NCBI GenBank assembly: GCA_028673005.1
Contig: CM054113.1
Coordinates: 208,745,504 to 208,809,503, forward strand
DNA from: Tanypteryx hageni
Lineage: Eukaryota; Arthropoda; Insecta; Odonata; Petaluridae
DNA length: 64,000 bases
Direction of reading: 5' to 3'
In this document: in pieces, positions 33,669-43,659 of the stretch
How the letters are laid out: every line of letters begins with the position of its first letter
Numbering within the stretch: the first letter of the stretch is position 1
Made by a program: the position numbers and the translations under genes
Notes under the pieces: generated by a model
Databases searched by the model: none
The model's input: only the letters and a program-made list of their open reading frames with translations
Told to the model about the DNA's origin: nothing

Positions 33669-34085
33669 CAGGCCTCTCCAAACTATGGCCTGCGGGTCAC
33701 ATGTGGTCTACGACCCCATTCAATGTGGCCCTCGAGCCTGTAATAAGTCTTTGCCATTTTTCTACTAAATATATCAACAGTGTTGGAAAATGTTATGCAT
33801 AACGTAACAAAATACTTTTTGAATAACGCATAGAAAAACGTTAACAAAATTTTCAAAATAACTGCAACGAAAAACGTAAAGAAAACGAAAAAAATGTTAT
33901 TTCGTTATGTTTATGCTTCTATTGCGTGTCATGTCAAAAAATTTCCTGGAAAATTTTAGTTTACCCTATTCACTAAACCACCTTTCAATATGAAAATAGC
34001 CTACATTTGTATATTGTATGCCTATATTTTCAAATAAAATTTATTGACAAAGTGGCTCACTTGTAAAAAAGTTTGGAGACCTCTG
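33669..34085. mobile_element. hAT MITE, 417 bp
   Basis: Ends CAGGCCTCTCCAAACTATGG (left) and, read inward from the right, CAGAGGTCTCCAAACTTTTT. Flanks TCCTAACC (33661-33668) and TTCTAACC (34086-34093) match at 7 of 8. The GGCCTGCGGGTCACATGTGG subterminal sequence resembles Charlie-type hATs. Non-coding. Confidence 0.85.
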
Positions 34086-34093
34086 TTCTAACC

Positions 34094-34738
34094 AATCATT
34101 AGCTAAAAGAGAGTGAAAATTATAATTTGAATATTTTTATTTAAAAAAGTAATTATAGCGTTTCTATGTACAGTTTTACCAATTGTTGAGGAAAAATAAT
34201 TAACAAGTGTCTAAATTTGGACCCATGAGCTTGGGGACTGGACCATGTGGCCCTCCTGACCCCCCTCTGATTGGCTCTATGTTTTAATGTCAGTGCACAA
34301 TTAGGGGTTTTAGTGGTAACCTTTGAGACAAAATTAAATATAGGTAGTTTTTTTAAAGTAAGCAAAAATTAAATGGTTAACTCTTCACTAATGATTTTAT
34401 TCATTAATTATTCTACCAATTTTGGTATTTAATTAGAAGCTGTTGCATAAAATACCATTAATAGGTTAATTTCGCTTATCCGATGCTTGAGAAAATCCTG
34501 TGTACACCACTGATTTTGATGATTACATTCTAATGTTAACGTAATTTTTTGCTAATATGTCCTGTATCTATGACTAATGATTTCCCAAGACCAACTTACC
34601 AATTGCGCCTTTGCACACGAAACTGTTCCAGGAAAAGTTGTCAATTCCTTTTATTATATTTAAACTCACTGGGTTTGATGTACGTGTATGTTGGTCAGAT
34701 TTGGTTGTTTACATTGTCGACCGATCACTAGACTAGAC
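34094..34738. other. AT-rich DNA between two hAT MITEs
   Basis: No gene or further repeat recognised. Confidence 0.5.
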
Positions 34739-35033
34739 CAGTTGTTCCCAACCTGGGTGCCGCGGCGCACACGGGCACCGCAGCTGATTTTTAGGGGTTC
34801 CGCGATAAAATTAGTTTTGTAAATAAATCAACGATTTGGATGCGTTTACAGGTAACTCGGGAATTAATTTTATTTCTAATAAATTTATTTTGGTGTGATA
34901 CCAACAAATGGATGCCCAAAGGTTTTAATACTAGTTTGTGAAAATATAAAAACGTTGCTTGAAGGCTGGGATGCCGCGAAATTCTGTTTACTTTGAAAGG
35001 GTGCCGCGCCTACAAAATCATTGGGAACCACTG
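34739..35033. mobile_element. hAT MITE, 295 bp, exact 8-bp duplication
   Basis: Ends CAGTTGTTCCCAACCTGGG and, from the right, CAGTGGTTCCCAATGATTTT. Flanked on both sides by GACTAGAC (34731-34738 and 35034-35041). GTGCCGCG motifs occur near both ends. Non-coding. Confidence 0.92.
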
Positions 35034-35322
35034 GACTAGACAGTATATAATGATGGGTTTTCAGATAAAATGCAACATATTGACACGTGCCCCTCTACGT
35101 CAGGTAGTCACTTCTCTGGAATTACGTGTTCGAGTTCGGCAGACTTCCTACGAATGCTGCGGCAGTTTAAAACTATAATATTTAATTTCTCGTTATCGCC
35201 CGAAGCATTAACTGCTCTATTACGGCTTTTGCAGGTGGACTCTCTCACTTCGCGACCAGAAACTGTATTACACTCGATGCCCCTATGAAATCTCCTATTA
35301 CGCCTACACCCTACCCTACTCT

Positions 35323-36333
35323 CTAATCTAAAAAAGACCTACCATGGTCGAAGATCCTACACGCTACACTCTGTGAAGCTTCGGTCGTGTAATGGACTCA
35401 AGAGCCGTTTAGGGGTACCCTACACGATCCGAGAACCGGCCGGAGATCAACGAAGTCGACTCCCATGCCCACACAGAAATTCCATAGCCTTTGGTTTAGC
35501 CCCGCCACGCGGCTCCAAACCTCCGAACCACAGTCAATCCGCGGGACAATACTACAAATGGTGAGCCGCACATCAGAACCCGACTCCTCTCGGACACGAG
35601 TGACCTCGGCGACCAAGTCCTCAAAAGAACTTAGAATCTCCTCGGACCCGCGCTTCGAGGCGTCATTATTCCCAACATGGACCACCATCCGCAGCCTAGA
35701 GCAACCCGTTGACTCCACCGACTCCCGTACCGCCCTCGTCACTTGGGGGACCGTTCCTCCTGTTATACACCTGGAGAACACCCGCTCAGCCACTCCCTCC
35801 CGGCGGGCCCGAGTTAGCAAGGGAGCCATAACACGCCGGACATTAGAACTACCTATTACTAAGAGCACTCCCTTCCCACCCCGACTTCCCATAGATCCAG
35901 CCTCCGCCAAAGAGACGGGAGCGGATGCGAGAGCATCGGCCGAAGTGTCGTCCTCCGACAACGCCGCGAACCGATTGCAAACTGGAAGAGGGTCTGCCGA
36001 GGCATTCCCAGCTCCCAGCCTTCGCAGGACCACCCCACGATCCCCCCGGTTGGAGACCACTCTCCAATTGTTGGGTTTCAGGATTGGAGCGACCCCAGCC
36101 CCCGAAGAGGTCCCACAAACACCCTCGATCACACCACCGACTTTCGCACTCAAGCGCACCCGAGTCGCCATCATGTCGCGGTGAGTTCTCGGGGATGGAT
36201 GCGTTCTCCCAACACGAACAAGGGCCGACTCCGCTCTTGCCACCCTCCGACGGAGGTCCGTAACCTCTCTTACCAGCTCCGTGGTAACAACTTTCCTAAG
36301 TTCTAAATTAATATCGTGAAACGAATGTTTCAA
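35323..36333 (-). pseudogene. LINE ORF1 with coiled coil and SGNH-esterase-like domain
   Basis: A GC-rich minus-strand frame. The N-terminal ~35 residues (LRKVVTTELVREVTDLRRRV) look coiled-coil. The second half reads GVLLVIGSSNVRRVMAPLLT, RLRMVVHVGNNDASKRGSEE, ICSIVPRIDCGSE and VDFVDLRPVLGSC. These are the GDS(N), GNND and C-terminal blocks of the SGNH hydrolase domain in CR1-type LINE ORF1 proteins; in this copy the Asp of GDSN is Ser. An in-frame TGA at 35398-35400 interrupts the protein just before VHYTTEASQSVA, which carries the expected catalytic His, and the frame then runs to TAG at 35323-35325. The upstream end has only a TTG, so the true start is missing or lies in another frame. ORF2 was not found adjacent. 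Confidence 0.75.
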
Positions 36334-36339
36334 TCAGTG

Positions 36340-37364
36340 TTGTTTTCAACCTTTTAAAATATTATTGCAACTGCCAAAGTTATGGTTTCGTTTTAAAAAA
36401 TTGCAAATTTCTGCTCATATATTCCGCGAACTATACATTACATAAGTGGTTATGATGTACATTTCTGGTATTTTAGGTTTAGAGACCAACTTTTACGCCA
36501 AGAGGTTTCTAAGGTTTGTTTATTTTCGTTGCTATAACAAATAGCCTAAATAAATCCTACATTTTTACAAAAAGGAAGAAAATTTATACTAACTGCTGAA
36601 TTCTGGTGAGTGAATACGGTTAATTTATCTTCATGCACATTATGCGTTTCATAAGAGAAAGAAAGCGGAAAACTGATACGAATAAAAGCTAAAACGAAGA
36701 CAGAGTATATATAAATTAACATAGTTTTAACCAAATTTTAAATAAAATAATATTTTATTTAGCGTGGTTTTAGGCAGAGGTTTTCGGTTCGTGTAAACCA
36801 CTTGAGATGGAATGAGGCAAGTTCTAAGTGATGTCGGTGTTCACTTAAACAATGCGCCACACATCTGGGAGTAGCAGTCATAACATTTTAGCCCTTCACT
36901 CTTCCAAGCTTTTAGCTTCTATTTTTTTTGAGGGATTGGTGTGCTTATCCGTTGCGGGGAAGGGGGAGAAGGGTATTTATAGTGCATTGCTCTTACGTCT
37001 GTAGGCAAACTACGTGAAATACCCGCGGGAACTTTATCTCTTTTTCGTCGGAAACTCTATTAAGCGGGAAAGCCTATTCTTAACCGTTTATCTCTTAGCC
37101 GACGGTTAACGACATTTAGGACAACGTAATTTCGTTAAATTTTCACTGTAAAGATATTCTTTTTCGTATCCACCTCACAAAGAATTCCCAAACTTTCTTT
37201 ATTATATTTCGTTGTTTTTATTCCTCTACGCCAAGGGAAAATATCATTATCATCTCTTACACGGTTGCAAACGCACACCCTTATTTCCCAGTCTCCGTTC
37301 TCTCAATATAAAACGTTTCTCCTTGTCACTCTGCGTAACGCTTTTTAAACGTATTTTAAACAAA
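36340..37364. other. No gene recognised
   Basis: Mixed-composition DNA with no recognised protein, RNA or repeat. Confidence 0.45.
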
Positions 37365-37640
37365 TATCCCGACTAGGTAGAAGATTGAAATATGGCCGGA
37401 ATGCTTCAATCACGCATTTAAACTCAATGACGGAAAAATGCCCCGAAAAGAGACCTGGGTTTGACCCCAGGATATAATTTCTGTTTCCCGTAAGATAACA
37501 CGTAAAAAGCGATTTCTCGACGTGCAGGCTTTCATTCTTTTGCAAATTAAAATTAAAAATATTGACCACTGATCTTCGAACCGGAATTGTTTTAAAGAAG
37601 AATTAATTAAGTTTGTCATTTTATCGTCGAATTATGCCAT
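37365..37640. repeat. Dispersed repeat family A, copy 3
   Basis: Best-preserved copy of the family seen at 5855-6115 and 2425-2515. It includes TAGGTAGAAGATTGAAATAT, GACCTGGGTTTGACCCCAGG and GACGTGCAGGCTTTCATTC. GACCTGGGTTTGACCCCAGG is partly palindromic. Noncoding. Confidence 0.6.
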
Positions 37641-38292
37641 CAATTCGAAATCGCTCAAATTTATCATTTTAATAACATATTTTGGAAAAACAAAATTGCC
37701 TTTTAACCGTTTGCTGCCTTGGCAACAATGATATTTTCAAAACTTGAGCTTCTATTGTTGTCTCAATCCTAATATAAGTACTAAAGAGTACATTGTTTTA
37801 ACTCGAGAACATTTAAATTCATATTCAGTCATTTTTGACGGGCTCTTACCCTATTTACTTAATAATAATTTAGTCTTATAATTGCCTAAATGAGATCAAA
37901 TGCCACCAGATCAGATGATACAGATAAAATGTACGTCCTTCTAACGTTTGTCATTGAACCCATCCGTAAGAAAGGCGAACTTCGCATTCATTTCTAACAA
38001 CTTTATTGCAGTCTAATGTGCGGAAACTTAATCTTATCGACAGTTTTTTCAGAAAAACTATCATCTTAATGGTATTTATTTAATTAACGGTGGTGTGTAA
38101 GCTTCAAGTGGACCAATTAAATTCATTTTATCTGTTTGCCATTGAGAAGAAGAGCTATCATCCAATCGAATTTCTTTCACTTTCAAGAGGTTCAAGAGAG
38201 GTGTTTTTCAAGATATATTCTCAATTGTTTTCCGTTAATGCGTCAGCGACCGCGCCTTTGCGATAGGATAATAAGGGAAGTTTAAGTTATAG
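37641..38292. other. AT-rich DNA, nothing recognised
   Basis: No genes or repeats recognised. Confidence 0.45.
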
Positions 38293-39471
38293 TTAGTCTT
38301 GGGAGTTTTCAACGTTTATTTTTCTTAAAAATCGACGATTAAAATCGAAGTTTATTTTTTCAAAAAATCTACGCCGAAAGTCGTTTTTTAAATACTTAAT
38401 GCATTTCATAAAAATTGATTGTTTTCGACGTTTAACTTTTTTAAAAAGCATCATATCGAATTTATATTTCCTAGAAATCAAAGACAAATATCGGCGTTTT
38501 AAATGCATTTCATTGATTTTTATCCAGAATATTATATAAACTGAATTTATTCTAATAAAATGTTGCTAAAAGTGTATATACATATAACAATTAGACCTCG
38601 TATGCCTGATTGCTTGTTGCTCTCAAGATTTTGGTGGATTTGCTGTTTTTTACTTCAACCATTAATCTAGTACAGCTAATTTTCCGGAATAAACCAGAGA
38701 GTTTATTTTACTCGTTAAATCGCTCCACTTATTCACTTCGATAGCAAAATTAATGCGACGTTAATATAATGTACAACCAAATGAATATATTGAAGAAAAA
38801 CATTCTTGTTGAGTAACAAACGACGACGAATGTTGAGAAAGAGTGCGAAATGCGAGTGCATTCACGAGGATGGATTATGGGCATTACTCCCAAAAATATA
38901 AGTTTATATCAGTATGTTTGTGAAAATACTATAGGGACATCTGGCGTTCGGTACTCATTTCTCAGTTTGGGAAAACTTTTTTCGCCCTGAAGGGGAATGG
39001 AAGAAGACACGAGGCATTCCCTGACTTTTGCGTAAATGGAATATGGCGGCTGATCATATCGTGAAAATGATCCAAGGCGCTTATGAATTATCGAATGTCA
39101 TCGAGGTTAATGACAGAGTGCAATAAACGGATTATTTTGCTTGGTACCATCTTGGGGCAGCCAAGTATGGATTCTTAAAACAATGGCGTAAAGGACCTTA
39201 GAAAGGCAAGTGTAAGGAATACCGAATGAAGTGTTGCGGTCTGGTATGACAAATACCGATTTTCTTATCCGTTTTGGATATTTGGTGCTGAAATACAGTG
39301 TTAATGTGGTAAACCAAATTTTAAAACCATGTCGCATAATTTCGTGGAAAAATTAGAACTGAAAAATCGACACTTATCGACTACAATTCGTCTTCGTCGA
39401 ATTTGAAATTTTTACAAATTCGATGTTTATCTGCATTTATCGATTTAAATCGAATTCTACCAAGCCTAGCT
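38293..39471 (-). mobile_element. Non-autonomous element, family B, copy 2 (inverted)
   Basis: Ends TAGTCTTGGGAGTTTTCAAC on the left and CTACCAAGCCTA on the right. The body is a diverged reverse complement of 14101-15164, for example GTGGTAAACCAAATTTTAAA and AATATAATGTACAACCAAAT. A TATAG motif lies just outside both ends and could be a short target duplication. The shared sequence is not open in either copy, so it is noncoding. Confidence 0.6.
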
Positions 39472-40499
39472 ATAGTACGATATATTCTGCGGCGTTTCTA
39501 GAAAATCTTAGGGTGAAATTGACATATGGTGATTTCCCAAGATTGATTGAGTGGATTGGCTATGCTGTCTATCGAGAGATAAATAGCCAGATTTGGATTA
39601 CAACGATCTGATGGCAGAGTTTGTTGCAAGAAAGTCGAGGAAGTTGAATTTCTGAAAGTAGGCAGAGCAATAAAAAGAGAGTTTTTATTCTACTTTAGTA
39701 TTAAGTTGGCCTCACGTATTCTATGTTGCCATTCATTTGAGATTTCTGTGTTTATACCTATGCATACCCAAATTGCAGGTATACATGCAGTTTTCTAGAG
39801 CCATTTGCCACAAAATAATGAGCATAGATCATTATGAATCAGGAGTAAATGATCAAATTATGGTTTGTTTTCCTAACGAAGGACTTGCTTTTGTTCTTGA
39901 ACTCGAGAAGCGATTCCTCATTTTTAAAAACACATTATGAAATATATGTATATGTAAATTATACAATAAAATATACATATTTAAAATATACAATATATTT
40001 GCAATTATTTTTTAGTACGCGAATTATACCTTGATGATTTTAGATTGCTGATCTCCCAGGGCCCCCCTATGGACGGCCTTGATGACGTGCATAATTCACT
40101 GTTGCGACTCTGGCGCCAGTCTTTCTCCTATCCCTCCCAGTATTCAGCTTTTATTTTCGCATAACGACGTTTCGCATAAAGACGCTCTCGTATTACGAAT
40201 GAACGTCGCTATGCGAGGGATGCCTGCACTTGATATAGAATTAATTTTATGGGGGTAACGACGCAAGGCCTCCCACCCTCCACCTTGTTTGTTTCGTAAT
40301 TATTACATGAAATCGGTAGCCGAAAATATGGCATGGGTATGCTCAAACCGAGTAGAAGAAATTTAAAGGGCTTTGGAAGGAAAAAATCGACAATAAAAGC
40401 GATCTCGTAAGGCTTTAAATGTCGGCGACGACTTCTATACCAGTCGCTTTCACGGCGCGAGGCATTAGACGCCGCTGAGAAAGAAGTTTTCACTCCCCG
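39472..40499. other. No gene recognised
   Basis: CAGGGCCCCCCTATGGACGG near 40057 looks like a hAT end but has no partner. Nothing else recognised. Confidence 0.4.
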
Positions 40500-40980
40500 A
40501 ATAACAAATATTTGCATTTGTTCATGCTCCCTCTTTGTCTTTCTGAGGGCTTACTTGTTCTTTGCCACTTATCGTCTTTTCTCTTTCTTTCCCTAGTAAT
40601 GCTCGCTTCCTGTCCCTTCCTCAAACACCCACGATCCTTCTACTCCCACCACGATATTCAGCACCTCCTTGTTTGTCCTTTTCTCCCTCTCTTTCCAAAC
40701 TGATTCACTCCCTCCGTTCTCCGCACCCACATCACGAACCCTTCCGACCGACCCCGTCGCATGTATATATGTATTCTCTATATCCCTTGGGCCCATGTTC
40801 CCGCCCTCTGCGGACACCACTTGCCTACATATTAAAATTTTAACCGGCCTTCTTTTCTTTCGCTCCTTCCCTTCGAACTTTTTAGAACCTTTTCGCCACT
40901 CCTGTGCTTTCTTTATCTCTTCTTTCGGGACTTCCTACCTTCTTCTTGTGTCAATACACTCTTGTCAGATCGCTTGAAAA
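40500..40980. other. Pyrimidine-rich stretch
   Basis: Long runs of CTTTCTCCCT-type sequence on the + strand give open frames on both strands, but none resembles a known protein. Confidence 0.5.
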
Positions 40981-41140
40981 GTTCACCTCTAGTACCTGCC
41001 TTTCTCGAACACGTCCCTCTTCTCGGAGTGGTTTTTTCAATGGCGGAGCTTTAAATCTTTTAGGAAACCTCGTTAACTCGGTTTCACTCGAAGCTCCTTA
41101 TATGTTTTTTATTAGGCAGATTTAACAATTCTGGGAGAAC

Positions 41141-41156
41141 CGTACATGCGCCACTG
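41141..41156. mobile_element. hAT-like right end (GCGCCACTG), unpaired
   Basis: CGTACATGCGCCACTG reads inward as CAGTGGCGCATGTACG, a hAT-type terminus. No left partner or duplication of ACTACGGT was found. Confidence 0.35.
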
Positions 41157-41439
41157 ACTACGGTTTTATCTTCGTCTTGCCGATTTCATGAAGTTTGTTT
41201 CTATTTTAGGTTCACATTCTGTTTGTTCCATCTTCCTGTTGTCACCTGAGGAAGCCATGTAAGTTATCATTTAGCTTTCAGTTTCACTCGATCCTGTAAC
41301 CCAGAGTTTCTAAACCATTTTTGTTCAACGACACACATTCATGCATGATTTATTGTGGTGGCATTACACTTTACGCTTGCATGTTTGACTCTCATAATAT
41401 AATTCCTAATTGTCCTATGGAAAAAAACGAGCCTTTTAT

Positions 41440-41930
41440 ATCACGCTTTCTTGCAATCGATCTCGCCTATTTTATCGCCGTTATCGTGTCTTCCAATTGA
41501 AGCGTTTCCTAAAACCTTCTCAGCCAAACCTTCCGACCAGTGGCGGATCCAAGGAGGGAGCGATGAGGGCGATCGCCCTCCCCTTGGAAGAGCCAATTGC
41601 CCTCCACTGTGTTCATTTTTAAATTCATTCCGCGCAGCATTCCTTGTTTCTACACCGAAGATTAAGTCTGTAAGACAAGGGAAAGAAAAATTCTGAGGAT
41701 ATGGATGTATGTATGTATGGTCTTCGGCAGAGACGGAATCAAGAGGGGGAGGGGCCATTGGGGAGTTTCTGGATCCGCCCCTGCTTCCGACCTACACTTT
41801 CCCAGAAGCCACAACCCGGCTCTCAGTCGGCTATCTTCTAGCGATTCAAAATTAAAATTCTTTAATAAAGAGGAAACGCTTTGTTTATGGTCATATATTA
41901 ATTTTACAAATATAGCTCCTCTGAGTTGAA
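41440..41930 (-). pseudogene. LINE 3'-end fragment (same family as 60915-64000), split by a hAT MITE
   Basis: On both sides of the MITE the sequence is a diverged copy of 61070-61310 (for example TTGCAATCGATCTCGCCTAT and CCAGAAGCCACAACCCGGC), the C-terminal coding region of the CR1/Jockey-group LINE read on the minus strand. Heavily mutated. Confidence 0.65.
41538..41783. mobile_element. hAT MITE, 246 bp, exact 8-bp duplication
   Basis: Ends CAGTGGCGGATCCAAGG and, from the right, CAGGGGCGGATCCAGAAAC. Flanked by CTTCCGAC at 41530-41537 and 41784-41791. Non-coding; the same terminus occurs at 18914. Confidence 0.92.
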
Positions 41931-42287
41931 CTTTTTCTAAGTGGTAGATGGATGTTATGGTAATCTATCAATTCATTATTTCAGAATTTTTAAGTTGGCC
42001 GTCAGCGGTTAGAACAAGACTTGATATTTTTCTGTCAGTAATATTGTTCCAAGAATTTATTAGCTCATACCTGGAAAAAGTAGCATTCTTCACTGATGCC
42101 TTACCGAAAAAATTAAATCAATTTTCATTCAAAGTCGACGTTGAACTGTTCATATGCGCTGAATCATTCGTGCGAGATGTTAAAGCGGTATGAAAAACGA
42201 TACTGTAATTCTGATATAATGAAATTCATCACACGTATAATTATGACAGTTGTAAATAAGTAAAGATGGAGACTACGGCGAAATTGA

Positions 42288-42796
42288 TGTTAAATATAAA
42301 TTAACTCCTTAACCGTAAAATTCAAAATTAGAGACACACAAAGAAAAGGGGGAGAAAAGGAAGGAAAGGCAAAAGACAATACAAATTATAAACTTACAGG
42401 TTTAGGGGTTGTTACTCCATGCCAGGAACCTGATAACACTCACACATTCACTCACTCAATCACACAAGCACTAATCTTAAAGGTGGAAAGGAAACGGGAC
42501 CGGGTTTGCGAGAAATTACTCTGCGCCAGGGACCCAAAAAATCACACCGTTGCTAGAAGGTTTGTGAGTCAGTACGACCGAGACAGGGACCTACTAAGCA
42601 ACCATAGACACACGCAAACCCGGTCCCGTTCCTTTTCCGCCTTTAGGATTAGTGCTTGTGCGATTGAGTGAGTGAATGTGTGAGTGACATCAAGTCCCTG
42701 GCGTGGAATAACAACCCCTTCCTTCCTTTCCTCTCCCTTTTATTTGTGTCTCTAATTTTAAAATTTACGGTTAAGGAGTTAATTTATATCTAACAT
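42288..42796. mobile_element. Foldback element with ~200-bp arms
   Basis: The left arm (about 42288-42515) and right arm (about 42610-42796) are inverted copies: ATAAATTAACTCCTTAACCG / CGGTTAAGGAGTTAATTTAT outside, ACTCACACATTCACTCACTC and AACGGGACCGGGTTTGCG further in. A short unique middle separates them. It lies directly before an RTE 3' end. No protein. Confidence 0.8.
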
Positions 42797-42799
42797 GAT

Positions 42800-43020
42800 A
42801 GTTGTAGTTAAATATTGTAGATACCTTGCGATTAATTTTTATCGCATACAACTGAGGGAGAAAAGGAATAGGAATATTAGAGAATTTAAAGCAGGAATAT
42901 AGTACTTATAGAGGTATAAAAGAGGCTTCTAGGGAAAGAGAGAAATGGAGGCAGCTATTCAGCTCAAACCTGTCTTCTGACAGCAGCATGATGATGATGA
43001 TGATGATAACTGTGGAGTGA
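42800..43020 (+). pseudogene. RTE-type LINE 3' terminus with (GAT)n tail
   Basis: The + strand reads GKREKWRQLFSSNLSSDSS just before ATGATGATGATGATGATGA. The wording RxxWRxLxxxNLSSDSxMMMM and the GAT tail are the usual end of RTE/BovB-like ORF2. The rest of the element is absent or replaced by the foldback sequence upstream. Confidence 0.7.
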
Positions 43021-43222
43021 TATGCGAGGAAAAATTGTTGAAAAGCAATGTTCTATAGAAATGGAATGAATCTACCTCATAATTCTCTGAGTTATTTTGT
43101 TTGCATCTCAAGGGTTACACATATTTATACAATATATGCATTCAATAATAATTACCTAATTTATCAATAAATAAACAATAATATATAATTTAAAACTTAT
43201 TCAATTCAATTATTATTTATTT

Positions 43223-43655
43223 TTATGGAGTTAAGTTTTCTAGGTCAAGATAGGCCTTCACGGCTACCGTAGCGGTTAAGGAGCTCACGAGGTTCCCACC
43301 GTACTTCACCCCATCAAACATTCCTTTACTTCCTCCAACTCCATCGTCATCTGTCAAAACTGACAATATTCTCCATTTCAAACTAACTTTATTCTTAAAT
43401 CTTTTAACATTTTTCGGTAAGGGTTTGAAGAGCTCTTCAGGTAACATGTTCCAATCCCAGATTCCCCTATTAAGAAAAGAATTTTTGGTAATATTTGTTT
43501 TTTGAGGCCTCAATTTAATTTTGTCATGTCCGTTTTTCCCAATAAACTCTGACTTTTCTAGCCTACTCCTTAGATCTTCCCATGCCTTATTTTCGCCAAG
43601 TACCTGGAATATACACCATAATCTATTAACCCTCCTCCTGTTCTCAAGCGTTTCT
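43223..43655 (-). pseudogene. LINE ORF2 C-terminal fragment
   Basis: One minus-strand frame runs from about 43655 to 43223: RRRVNRLWCIFQVLGENKAW, LEKSEFIGKNGHDKIKLRPQ, then KNSFLNRGIWDWNMLPEELF and NVKRFKNKVSL. This is the conserved C-terminus of CR1/L2/Jockey-type ORF2 in arthropods (GHDxKIxxRxxxT...KNSFxNRxIxxWNxLP). It differs from the family at 60915-64000. It is open to its stop, followed by AT-rich 3' sequence. Confidence 0.7.
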
Positions 43656-43659
43656 CATC

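Noticed and set aside
35465..36184. 239-codon + strand frame opposite the LINE ORF1
   Set aside because: GC-rich antisense shadow; the minus-strand frame carries the coiled-coil and SGNH motifs.
40057..41156. CAGGGCCCCCCTATGG and CGTACATGCGCCACTG as the two ends of one hAT
   Set aside because: The termini are not inverted copies of each other, and flanking 8-mers (GATCTCCC versus ACTACGGT) do not match.
42301..42782. TTAA at both edges of the foldback element as piggyBac target sites
   Set aside because: The inverted similarity continues outside both TTAA motifs, so they lie within the arms.
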